DNA of 64,000 nucleotides from Bog-473 sp963781955 (GTDB lineage Bacteria; Actinomycetota; Acidimicrobiia; Acidimicrobiales; RAAP-2), in contig CAWAHU010000002.1 in assembly GCA_963781955.1 (NCBI GenBank), positions 806,001 to 870,000 on the forward strand, given 5' to 3'. Each line of letters opens with the position of its first letter. The stretch's first letter is position 1. This document shows positions 16,923 through 24,180 of this stretch, in pieces. A program made the translations under genes and the position numbers. The notes beneath the pieces are model-generated. The model was not told where the DNA came from, ran no database searches, and saw only the letters and a list, made by a program, of their open reading frames with translations.

Positions 16923-17579
16923 TCACATCGTCCTCTCGCGCAGCTGCGGGATGGTGTAGGGCGCCGCGGCGACGATCGCAGCCAGCAGGGCCAGCACGGC
17001 GCCGATGCTCCAACCGACCCCCGAACCGTAGGGCTTGTCGAAGAAGCCGATCAGCACGATCACGAGGTTCACCACCGTCGCGATGACCATGACGATGTGG
17101 TGCGGCAGGTCGATGCCACCGGGGAGCTCGTCCCACCCGGCGCGCAGCACCAGGTACGCGATCTCGATGATGCAGATGATCATCACGATGTACAAGTAGC
17201 CGTGCGCGTCCACGCCGCTCCACGAGTAAGAGAGGATCTCGAGGCTCACGCTGAACCAGGACATGAACAGCGAGACGAACAGGACGATTGAGGCGACGCC
17301 GGCGACCCGGTCAGCCACCGACCAGTGGGACGCGTCGAACTTGTAGGCCGGCGTGGATGAGCCGGATGAGCCGGATGAGCCGGATGAGCCGGATGAGCCG
17401 GATGAGCCGGATGAGCCGGATGAGCCGGATGAGTCGGATGAGCCGGAGGCATCCGCTGGAGGTGGTGCAGTAGCCGCCGGCCCGGCCACCGCGGCGGTGT
17501 CGAGGCGCGCGCCACAGCTCGGGCAGAAGGCGGAGTCGTCGGCCGTTTCCTTCTGACACTGAGGGCAGTTCTTCGGCAT
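16923..17579 (-). CDS. Zinc-ribbon membrane protein with Gly/Ser repeat linker
   Basis: The 218-residue protein begins with a double-CxxC zinc ribbon (CPQCQKETADDSAFCPSCGA, residues 5-24). A linker built from ten 9-bp units (GSS repeats) follows, then roughly five hydrophobic segments (for example VASIVLFVSLFMSWFSVSL and VMIICIIEIAYLVLRAG). Such zinc-ribbon/membrane proteins are common in actinobacteria and have no assigned biochemical role. GGGAGG precedes the ATG, and a TAGGAT -10 box lies about 40 bp upstream. The linker length is likely to vary between strains because of the microsatellite. Confidence 0.8.
   Translation of the reverse strand: MPKNCPQCQKETADDSAFCPSCGARLDTAAVAGPAATAPPPADASGSSDSSGSSGSSGSSGSSGSSGSSGSSGSSTPAYKFDASHWSVADRVAGVASIVLFVSLFMSWFSVSLEILSYSWSGVDAHGYLYIVMIICIIEIAYLVLRAGWDELPGGIDLPHHIVMVIATVVNLVIVLIGFFDKPYGSGVGWSIGAVLALLAAIVAAAPYTIPQLRERTM
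17356..17445. repeat. Ten tandem 9-bp units inside the zinc-ribbon protein gene
   Basis: The plus strand shows GATGAGCCG repeated ten times without interruption from 17356 to 17445; only the ninth unit differs (GATGAGTCG). On the coding strand it encodes a Gly-Ser-Ser linker. The length keeps the reading frame. Confidence 0.95.
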
Positions 17580-17609
17580 GGGTGATCCTCCCGGGGCGAC
17601 CGGGTAATC

Positions 17610-18890
17610 CTACGATGAGGTCGTTGTGGTGGTGCTCGTGGTGGTGGACGCCCCACCGGCGGTGGTGCTGGGCGCTGCCCGACGCGGGGCCACGAGCTTG
17701 ATGCGGGCGACGGTGCCACCGCCCACCGCGACGCAGGTGGAGTTGCCGGGGCACGAGATCCCCTCGAGCGTCGTGGGGGTGTAGGCCGCGGTCGAGGGGC
17801 TGAAGTCCGTCCCGCCGTCCGGGCTCTGGGCGACGGCACCGGTGCCGACCGCGGGGATCCCCACCCACTTCGTCCCGACCATGGCGCACAGCCGGACCGT
17901 TGGGCAGGCGAGTCCGTAGACGTCGTTGACCGGGACCGGTGCGCCCGACGCCGCCCACGTCCTGCCGCCGTCGCCACTGCGCAGCAGCTCGCCCTCGGCC
18001 GGGACGACGTCGCTCACCGTGGTGCTGGTCGTGCCGGCGGCCAGGCACTCGGAGGTGGAGATGCACGTGGCGGCCCGCAGGATGCCGGTGCCCGTGGGGA
18101 CCGTCGCCAGCGCCCACGTCTGGCCACCGTCGCCGCTGGCTGCGAGGGCGCCTTGGCCGTGACCGTTGCTGGTGGGGACGTACCCGGCGACGAGGCAGGT
18201 TTCGCCCGCACAGAAGATGTCGTCGCCAGGCTGGAAGGAGGCAGGCAACGAGCCCTCCTGCTGCCAGGTGGCGCCGAAGTCGGTGCTGCGGGCCGTCCAC
18301 GTCGATGTCCCGCCGTTGACGACCGCGGTGCAGTCGCGCCCTCGTGTGCACCACACGCTGACGATGGAAAGCACGTTGGGGGGTGCGCTTACCGGTGCCC
18401 AGGTCCTGCCGGCGTCGGTCGTCGTCACCACGACGCCGCTCCCGGGCAGTGACGACCCGTTGGAGCCGACGGCCATGCAGCGGGTGCTGGTGGGGCACGC
18501 GACCCCGCTCAGCTGCGGGGTGCTCCCGCCGGTCACGTGCTCGGCGGTCCACGACGAGCCGCCGTCGGAGGTGGCGACGATCACGGCCGCGCCGCCCGGT
18601 GAGGCCGAGGGATTGGGTCCGGCCACGCCCACAGCCCAGCAGCGCCGCTCAGAGGCGCACGACACGGCCCCCAGCTCGCCGACGCCGGCGGGTGCCGGTT
18701 TGCCGACCACCAGGGGGGTCCCCTTCGGCTGGCCGAGGACGTGAGGCGACGCGGTCCTCGTCCCGTGCGACGTGAGCCCGCAGGACGCCGCGGTCACGGT
18801 CACGACGGCGAGGACGGGCAGGGCGACGAGGAGTCGGCGTCCACCCCCTCGCCGGACACGCAGGTGTCGAGGCACGGAGCGTGGGACCAC
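17610..18890 (-). CDS. Secreted BNR/sialidase-like repeat lipoprotein
   Basis: The 426-residue precursor has an Arg-rich N-terminus, a hydrophobic core LLVALPVLAVVTVTAASC that ends in a lipobox-like AASC, and a beta-propeller region. Repeats carry paired cysteines and DGG-W elements: VSCASERRCWAVG, SDGGSSWTAEHV, ACPTSTRCMAVGS, DAGRTWAPVS, GDGGQTWALA and GDGGRTWAAS. These resemble BNR/photosystem-II-assembly-factor-like repeats found in actinobacterial surface proteins. It ends in a Thr/Ser-rich tail. The start is uncertain; GTG 18890 was chosen because a TATTGT -10 box lies 9 nt upstream. Function unknown. It is divergent from the MarP-like gene. Confidence 0.75.
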   Translation of the reverse strand: MVPRSVPRHLRVRRGGGRRLLVALPVLAVVTVTAASCGLTSHGTRTASPHVLGQPKGTPLVVGKPAPAGVGELGAVSCASERRCWAVGVAGPNPSASPGGAAVIVATSDGGSSWTAEHVTGGSTPQLSGVACPTSTRCMAVGSNGSSLPGSGVVVTTTDAGRTWAPVSAPPNVLSIVSVWCTRGRDCTAVVNGGTSTWTARSTDFGATWQQEGSLPASFQPGDDIFCAGETCLVAGYVPTSNGHGQGALAASGDGGQTWALATVPTGTGILRAATCISTSECLAAGTTSTTVSDVVPAEGELLRSGDGGRTWAASGAPVPVNDVYGLACPTVRLCAMVGTKWVGIPAVGTGAVAQSPDGGTDFSPSTAAYTPTTLEGISCPGNSTCVAVGGGTVARIKLVAPRRAAPSTTAGGASTTTSTTTTTSS

Positions 18891-18954
18891 GGCAGCCAGA
18901 CAATAGCGGTGGGGGCCGTATCTTCCTGGGCATCGTTGGGTACCCTCGCAGGCG

Positions 18955-20139
18955 GTGGATTGGGTCGACCTGCTGATCATCGGGTTCATGCTGCTGGCAG
19001 CAGTTCACGGGCTCCATGTGGGCGCCCTGGTCCAGCTCTTCACGTTCGGCGGGTTCTTCCTGGGCCTCGTCCTCGGAGCGCTCGTCTGGGTGCCGCTGTT
19101 CGGGCATGACCACAACAGCCTCACCCACCTGGTGATCGTGGTCTCCCTCGTGATGTTCACGGCGTGCCTTTTCGCCACGATGGGCCACCTTCTCGGCTCG
19201 TGGAGCAACGTCGCCGCGCGGCGCCATCACCTGGGCAACGTCGACTCCGTCCTGGGTGTGGGGGTGGCGGTGGTCGCGGTGCTGCTCTCGGCCTGGCTCG
19301 TGGCAGCCGCCATCGCGTCCCCGAACAGCCGCTTCACCTCCCTCGACCAAGCGGTGGCGCGCTCGGACATCCTCCACTCGATCCAGCAGCTGCTCCCGCG
19401 GGCACCGTCTGTCTTCAACGACCTGCAGAACTTCTTGAACGACCAAGGGTTCCCACAGGTCTTCAGCACGCTCACTCCGCCGACCAGCCCTTCTGTCGCG
19501 GTGCCGTCGAACGCGCAGGCGCAGGCGCTGGCCGCACCGGCGGCCTTCTCGACGGTCAAGATCGTCGGCGCCGCCTGCAACAACGAACAAGAGGGATCCG
19601 GTTTCGTGGTCGGCAAGGGCCTGGTCGCCACGAACGCGCACGTCGTCGCCGGTGAGAGCGGTCCCAACACACAGGTGGTGGTCGGCAACACCGCGTATCC
19701 GGCCACGCCGGTCCTCTTCGATCCCGAGTTCGACCTCGCGGTGCTGCGCACGAACGCACCGCTCGGCCCCCCGCTCACCATCAGCTCGACCCTGGTGTCG
19801 CGTGGCACGCCGGCGGCCTTGCTCGGGTACCCCGAGAACGGCCCCCTCACCGTCGGCCCAGCGGGCGTCACCGAAGAGGTGACCGCGATCGGGAAGGACA
19901 TCTACAACGGGGGCTCGGTCACCCGCGGCGTGTACGCCCTGAACGCCAACGTGCAGCCGGGGAACTCTGGCGGGCCGCTGGTCGGGCCCCGGGGACAGGT
20001 GATCGGGGTGGTCTTCTCCCGCTCGACCGCCTACCACGACGTCGGGTACGCCCTGACCTCGCCCGGGGTCCTGGCCCGGGTGACGCAGGCGGAGCAGCAC
20101 CACGCGGCGGTGAACACGGGGGCCTGCATCTCGGGGTGA
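18955..20139 (+). CDS. marP: MarP-like membrane serine protease (CvpA + trypsin-like)
   Basis: The 394-residue protein has four membrane segments of a CvpA-type domain (residues 1-125), a linker, and a trypsin/chymotrypsin-like protease domain. The catalytic triad is visible: His229 in TNAHVV, Asp260 in DPEFDLAVLR and Ser338 in QPGNSGGPL. This matches the architecture of mycobacterial MarP, a periplasmic protease needed for acid and oxidative resistance. Two cysteines (GAACNNEQ and the C-terminal TGACISG) could form the redox-sensitive disulfide described for that family. GTG at 18955 has a TACCCT -10 box 8 nt upstream, so a leaderless mRNA is likely. A 14-bp partial duplication follows at the stop. 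Confidence 0.88.
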   Translation: MDWVDLLIIGFMLLAAVHGLHVGALVQLFTFGGFFLGLVLGALVWVPLFGHDHNSLTHLVIVVSLVMFTACLFATMGHLLGSWSNVAARRHHLGNVDSVLGVGVAVVAVLLSAWLVAAAIASPNSRFTSLDQAVARSDILHSIQQLLPRAPSVFNDLQNFLNDQGFPQVFSTLTPPTSPSVAVPSNAQAQALAAPAAFSTVKIVGAACNNEQEGSGFVVGKGLVATNAHVVAGESGPNTQVVVGNTAYPATPVLFDPEFDLAVLRTNAPLGPPLTISSTLVSRGTPAALLGYPENGPLTVGPAGVTEEVTAIGKDIYNGGSVTRGVYALNANVQPGNSGGPLVGPRGQVIGVVFSRSTAYHDVGYALTSPGVLARVTQAEQHHAAVNTGACISG

Positions 20140-20153
20140 GCATCTCGGCTGGG
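20126..20153 (+). repeat. Partial 14-bp duplication at the marP stop codon
   Basis: GCATCTCGGGGTGA (20126-20139, ending with the stop TGA) is followed directly by GCATCTCGGCTGGG (20140-20153). The first nine bases are identical. This is weaker than the other stop-codon repeats and could be chance on its own. Confidence 0.5.
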
Positions 20154-20180
20154 TGGCGCCATGGCGGCAAGAATGAGGCC

Positions 20181-20204
20181 GTGAGCCCGGGCACGCTGCC
20201 GTGA
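20181..20204 (+). CDS. Possible leaderless 7-codon upstream ORF of the GH15 gene
   Basis: GTG AGC CCG GGC ACG CTG CCG TGA encodes seven residues. Its stop overlaps the GTG of the GH15 gene as GTGA. A -10-like AAGAAT (20169-20174) lies 6 nt before its GTG, the same spacing as the leaderless genes in this window. It may couple initiation of the GH15 gene. Short GTGA overlaps can also arise by chance in GC-rich DNA. Confidence 0.3.
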   Translation: MSPGTLP

Positions 20205-22105
20205 ACCAGCGGATCGAGGACTACGCCGTCATCGGCGACCTGCACACGGCGGCGCTGGTGGGCATCGACGGCTCGGTCGACTGGCTCTGCCTCCCCCACT
20301 TCGACTCGGCGTCGTGCTTCTCGCGGCTGCTCGGCTCCGAGGATCACGGGTTCTGGCGACTGGCGCCCGTTGGAGGCCCCTCTTCCATCCTCGCCATACG
20401 CCGCTGGTACCGCCCCGACACGCTGGTGCTCGAGACGGAGTTCGACACGCCGACGGGCACGGTGCGCATCACCGACTGCATGCCGGTGCGCGAGGGCTAT
20501 CCGCACCTGGTGCGCTCCGTGCAGGGCGTGAGCGGCAGCGTCGACATGCACATGGAGCTCGTGGTGCGCTTCGACTACGGCGAGGTCGTCCCCTGGGTCA
20601 CCTCGCACGACGGCTTGATCCGCCTGACTGCCGGCCCCGACTCGGTGGCGCTGTGGCACCATGTCGAAGCTGTCGGCAAGGACATGCGCACGGTGTCCGA
20701 CTTCACCGTCTCCACGAACGAGCGCTACCCCTTCACGCTCGTCTGGTACCCCTCGCACGAGGAGCCACCACCACCCCTCGACAGCTACTACGCCGTCCAC
20801 CTGACGGAGGCCTACTGGAGCGAGTGGGCCGCGATTTGCGCGTACGAGGGCCCCTACAAGGAGGCCGTGGTGCGCTCGCTCATCACCCTCAAGGCGCTGA
20901 CCTACCTGCCGACGGGCGGCATCGTGGCCGCCGCCACCACCTCGTTGCCCGAGGCGCTCGGCGGCAACAGGAACTGGGACTACCGCTACTGCTGGTTGCG
21001 CGACGCCACCCTCACGCTCGAGTCGCTGATGCGCGGTGGATACCAGTCCGAGGCCCTGGCCTGGCGCAATTGGCTGCTGCGGGCCGTGGCCGGCGACGTC
21101 TCCAAGCTGCAGATCATGTACGGCCCGGCCGGCGAGCGCCGGCTCGAGGAGTGGGAGGCGTCGTGGCTCCCTGGTTACGAGGGGTCGGTGCCCGTGCGCA
21201 TCGGGAACGCTGCCTCCGAGCAGTACCAGCTCGACGTCTACGGCGAGGTGATGTCGGCGCTCTACTCCTCGGCGCGCAGTGAGGGGGTGCACAGCCGGGC
21301 GGCCTGGGACCTCCAGGTGCAGCTGATCGAGTTCATAGAGAAGGGGTGGAAGGAACCCGATGACGGCATCTGGGAGGTGCGCGGCCCCCGCCGGCACTTC
21401 ACGCACTCCAAGGTCATGGCCTGGGTCGCGGTCGACCGTGCCGTGCGCACGCTCGAGGAGTGGGCCGACCTCAAGGGGCCGCTCAAGCGCTGGCGCACGC
21501 TCCGCGACCGGATCTTCGAGGAGGTCTGCGACAAGGGGTACAACGAGGAGGTCGGTGCCTTCACCCAGTACTACGGCTCGGACACCCTCGACGCCAGCGT
21601 GTTGATGATCCCCCTGGTCGGCTTCCTGGCGCCGAGCGATCCCAGGGTCGTCAGCACGGTGGAGGCGATCCAGCGCGACCTGATGGACCACGGGTTCGTG
21701 TTGCGGTACCGCACGTCCGTCGACGGGGCGGTGGACGGCCTGACGGGGCGGGAGGGCGCGTTCTTGGCCTGCTCCTTCTGGCTCGTCGACTGCCTGCACA
21801 TGATCGGCCGGGAAGAGGACGCCGAAGAGCTCTTCGAGCGCCTGCTGGCCCTGCGCAACGACCTCGGTCTGCTCTCCGAGGAGTACGACCCCCTGGCCGG
21901 GCGCCAGGTGGGCAACTTCCCACAGGCCTTTTCCCACGTGTCGCTGGTCAACTCGGCTTTCCGGCTGAGCGGCGCCGACCCGTTGTCGGTCGCTCCCGAG
22001 GGAGTCCGTCTCCTGGTGGACACCACCATCACCTCGGCCACCGTCGGCCGGATGCGGCGGCTGGGTCGGGTGCCGCGGAGTCGCGGCGGTGCAGCTCGGC
22101 GATGA
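20201..22105 (+). CDS. Glycoside hydrolase family 15 protein (glucoamylase/trehalase-like)
   Basis: The 634-residue cytoplasmic protein belongs to GH15. The N-terminal beta-domain starts RIEDYAVIGDLHTAALVGID and continues SVDWLCLPHFDSASCF. The (alpha/alpha)6 catalytic barrel carries GGNRNWDYRYCWLRDATLTL with the catalytic-acid region, and the second acidic site EEYDPLAGRQVGNFPQAFSH. Actinobacterial members include glucan 1,4-alpha-glucosidases and trehalases, and sequence alone does not separate them here. GTG at 20201 has no Shine-Dalgarno but overlaps a tiny upstream frame. The downstream MBL gene overlaps by ATGA. Confidence 0.88.
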   Translation: MNQRIEDYAVIGDLHTAALVGIDGSVDWLCLPHFDSASCFSRLLGSEDHGFWRLAPVGGPSSILAIRRWYRPDTLVLETEFDTPTGTVRITDCMPVREGYPHLVRSVQGVSGSVDMHMELVVRFDYGEVVPWVTSHDGLIRLTAGPDSVALWHHVEAVGKDMRTVSDFTVSTNERYPFTLVWYPSHEEPPPPLDSYYAVHLTEAYWSEWAAICAYEGPYKEAVVRSLITLKALTYLPTGGIVAAATTSLPEALGGNRNWDYRYCWLRDATLTLESLMRGGYQSEALAWRNWLLRAVAGDVSKLQIMYGPAGERRLEEWEASWLPGYEGSVPVRIGNAASEQYQLDVYGEVMSALYSSARSEGVHSRAAWDLQVQLIEFIEKGWKEPDDGIWEVRGPRRHFTHSKVMAWVAVDRAVRTLEEWADLKGPLKRWRTLRDRIFEEVCDKGYNEEVGAFTQYYGSDTLDASVLMIPLVGFLAPSDPRVVSTVEAIQRDLMDHGFVLRYRTSVDGAVDGLTGREGAFLACSFWLVDCLHMIGREEDAEELFERLLALRNDLGLLSEEYDPLAGRQVGNFPQAFSHVSLVNSAFRLSGADPLSVAPEGVRLLVDTTITSATVGRMRRLGRVPRSRGGAARR

Positions 22106-23118
22106 GCGGCTCGCACTCGCACGGCGGCTGGACGCACCGGCACCCCGACGCCGGGCTGCACGTCCACGACCCCGAGAGCGGCGAGGCCCTGCCCGCGGTG
22201 CCACCGCCGCGCCGGATCGCCACCGGCGTCCTCGAGATCGACACCCTGCTCGGCGGGTGGGAGCGCGTGACCGCGGGCTACCTGATTGAGGGGTCGGCGC
22301 CGGTGCTGGTCGAGACGGGGAGTCAGACCTCGGTCCCGGTGCTCCTGGCCGCGCTGGACCAGATCGGCGTTGGGCCCTCCGAACTGGCCGGGGTGGCCGT
22401 CACGCACATCCACCTCGACCACGCCGGCGGCGTGGGCGACGTGGCCCAGGCCTTCCCGGCGGCCACCGTGTACGTGCACGAGAAGGGGGCGCGCCACCTG
22501 GCCGACCCGACCAAGCTCATCAACTCCGCGGCTCGCGTCTACGGCCCGCTCCTCGACTCGCTCTACGGGCGCCTCGACCCTACGCCGGCCGAGCGGCTCC
22601 ACGTGCTCGACGACGGCGAGGAGATCGAGGTGGGCCCTGACCGCGCCCTGACGGCGATCGACTCGCCCGGGCACGCCAAGCACCACGTGGGGTTGCACGA
22701 CTCCTTGAGCGGGGTGCTGTTTGCCGGCGACGCGGTCGGCGTCAAACTGCCCGACGGCGGGGTGCTGCGCCCGTCGACGCCTCCGCCGGACTTCGACCTC
22801 GACCTGGCCCTCGGCTCGCTGGCCAAGTTCGCCGCCCGCCGGCCCTCAGGGATCGCGCTGGCCCACTACGGCCTGCTCGAGCAGCCCCAGGAGCTTCTGG
22901 CCGAGGCCGAAGAGACCCTGCGTCAATGGGCCGAGACGGCAGAGCGGGCGTTCCGGGAGGGTGCCGACATCGCCGACGCGCTCAGTGCCCGCTTCGACCC
23001 GCTCCTCGGTGACATCGATGCCGCCCACAAGGAGAAACTCGACATCATGAACGGTGTCCACTCCAACGCAGCGGGCTTCCGCCGCTGGCTTGAAGGGCGG
23101 GACGCCGCCCAGGGCTGA
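22102..23118 (+). CDS. MBL-fold metallo-hydrolase
   Basis: The 338-residue protein has the metallo-beta-lactamase fold with the metal-site motif THIHLDHAGG (around residues 100-110), a second His site IDSPGHAKHHVGLHD, and GVLFAGDAVGV. A His-rich leader (GSHSHGGWTHRHPDAGLHVH) precedes the domain; it might bind metal but that is speculation. The ATG overlaps the GH15 stop (ATGA), so the two are one operon. Likely a hydrolase of glyoxalase-II or related type; substrate unknown. Its stop and the stop of the convergent gene lie inside the hairpin CTGAG-TCCCG-CTCAG. Confidence 0.88.
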   Translation: MSGSHSHGGWTHRHPDAGLHVHDPESGEALPAVPPPRRIATGVLEIDTLLGGWERVTAGYLIEGSAPVLVETGSQTSVPVLLAALDQIGVGPSELAGVAVTHIHLDHAGGVGDVAQAFPAATVYVHEKGARHLADPTKLINSAARVYGPLLDSLYGRLDPTPAERLHVLDDGEEIEVGPDRALTAIDSPGHAKHHVGLHDSLSGVLFAGDAVGVKLPDGGVLRPSTPPPDFDLDLALGSLAKFAARRPSGIALAHYGLLEQPQELLAEAEETLRQWAETAERAFREGADIADALSARFDPLLGDIDAAHKEKLDIMNGVHSNAAGFRRWLEGRDAAQG

Positions 23119-23125
23119 GTCCCGC

Positions 23126-23398
23126 TCAGACCACGAGCTTCGCCCGCAACTCCTCTTGCCGAACCTCGAAGTCGTCGAGCGAGATGCGGCCCTCAGCCAG
23201 GTCCTCGTGCAGCGCCGCGAACTCCTCGAGCAGGACCGTCTGGTCCACCTCGTTGGCCGATGGACTCTTGGATTCGTGCCCGGTAGCGGCAGCCTTGTCC
23301 TCACGACGGGAGAGGCGGTCGTCCATCTTGGCCTTGGCGCGCTCCTTCTTGGCCTGGTCGCGCTGCAATTTGCCGAATGTCGAACGTGCGCGTGCCAA
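23126..23398 (-). CDS. Conserved small coiled/charged protein
   Basis: The 90-residue protein is highly charged. The N-terminal half is basic (QRDQAKKERAKAKMDDRLSR) and the C-terminal half acidic and helical (LLEEFAALHEDLAEGRISLD, then DFEVRQEELRAKL). The C-terminal part loosely resembles SHOCT-type short helical domains. It starts with TTG, supported by AAAGGAG seven bases upstream, and there is no competing ATG. It is convergent with the MBL gene, 7 bp apart. Function unknown. Confidence 0.7.
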   Translation of the reverse strand: MARARSTFGKLQRDQAKKERAKAKMDDRLSRREDKAAATGHESKSPSANEVDQTVLLEEFAALHEDLAEGRISLDDFEVRQEELRAKLVV

Positions 23399-23511
23399 CG
23401 TTCACTCCTTTCCGGCCGCTGGGGGAGCGACCAGCCTGCGTGGCAAGGCGTCCCGCCCTGCCGATGTACTCCCGCACCCGCCTGTGTGCGGTGGGCCTCT
23501 CGGGCCCCGAG

Positions 23512-23597
23512 CGGAGGAGGTGGGATTTGAACCCACGGTACCCAGGGGGCACAACGGTTTTCGAGACCGTCCGATTCGGCCGCTCTCGCACTCCTCC
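23512..23597 (-). tRNA. tRNA-Ser(CGA)
   Basis: This is a class II tRNA of 86 nt with a long variable arm. The acceptor stem is GGAGGAG/CTCCTCC, and the anticodon loop CTCGAAA gives anticodon CGA, reading UCG. The T arm is GTGGG-TTCAAAT-CCCAC with discriminator G. No CCA is encoded. A -10 box TAGGAT (23610-23605) is only 7 nt upstream and overlaps the stop codon of tadA, so transcription may start at the mature 5' end. Confidence 0.97.
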
Positions 23598-23607
23598 GTG
23601 GACGATC

Positions 23608-24153
23608 CTAGTCGCTCCGACCTGGTCCGGAGGCCTCGGGGGCGGCACCCCCGGGGCGCTTCTCGGCGAAGAACGAGGTGAGCAGCTCCGCACACTCCCT
23701 GGCCCGCACCCCGGCGGTCACCGGGAGCTCGTGGTTGAGGCGGGGGTCGCCACAGAGGTTGTAGAGGGTCCCGCAGGCGCCGGCCCGCGGGTCCGCCGCC
23801 CCGTAGACGAGCCGGCCCGCCCGGCCCGCCACCAGCGCCCCGGCGCACATGGGGCACGGTTCGAGGGTCACCACCACCGTGGCATCCGTCAGCCTCCAGC
23901 TGCCCGCCGCGGTGGCGGCGTCCCGCACGGCCAAGAGCTCGGCGTGGGCCGTCGGGTCCCCGGTTCGTTCGCGCTCGTTGTGCCGGGCCGCCACGACCCG
24001 CCCGCCGACCAGGACCACGGCGCCGACCGGGACCTCGCCGGCCGCCGCCGCCGTGCGCGCCTCGGCCAGCGCCAGCTCCATGGCGTCCTCGTCGTTGAGC
24101 GGGTTCGTCGGTTCTCCTGGCGTGGCGATGCCCAAGTATGCGGGCTGGCCCAT
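23608..24153 (-). CDS. tadA: tRNA-specific adenosine deaminase TadA
   Basis: TadA deaminates A34 to inosine in the tRNA-Arg(ACG) wobble position. The 181-residue product has the zinc-deaminase motifs TAHAELLAVRDAA (His ligand and catalytic Glu) and LEPCPMCAGALVAGRAGRLV (two Cys ligands), then YNLCGDPRLNHELPV typical of TadA. About 25 residues precede the usual N-terminus (AMELALAEARTAAAAGEVPV), so the true start could be further in. It sits just upstream of tRNA-Ser(CGA) on the same strand. The related cytosine-deaminase families cannot be completely excluded but the C-terminal match favours TadA. Confidence 0.9.
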   Translation of the reverse strand: MGQPAYLGIATPGEPTNPLNDEDAMELALAEARTAAAAGEVPVGAVVLVGGRVVAARHNERERTGDPTAHAELLAVRDAATAAGSWRLTDATVVVTLEPCPMCAGALVAGRAGRLVYGAADPRAGACGTLYNLCGDPRLNHELPVTAGVRARECAELLTSFFAEKRPGGAAPEASGPGRSD

Positions 24154-24180
24154 GGGCCGGAAAAGTCGCCGGACCGGGGT

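Noticed and set aside
17356..17445. CRISPR-like array
   Set aside because: Units are 9 bp, contiguous, without spacers, and encode an in-frame Gly/Ser linker.
19919..22204. 761-codon open frame antisense to the GH15 gene
   Set aside because: Typical shadow frame of a high-GC gene; the plus strand has clear GH15 motifs.
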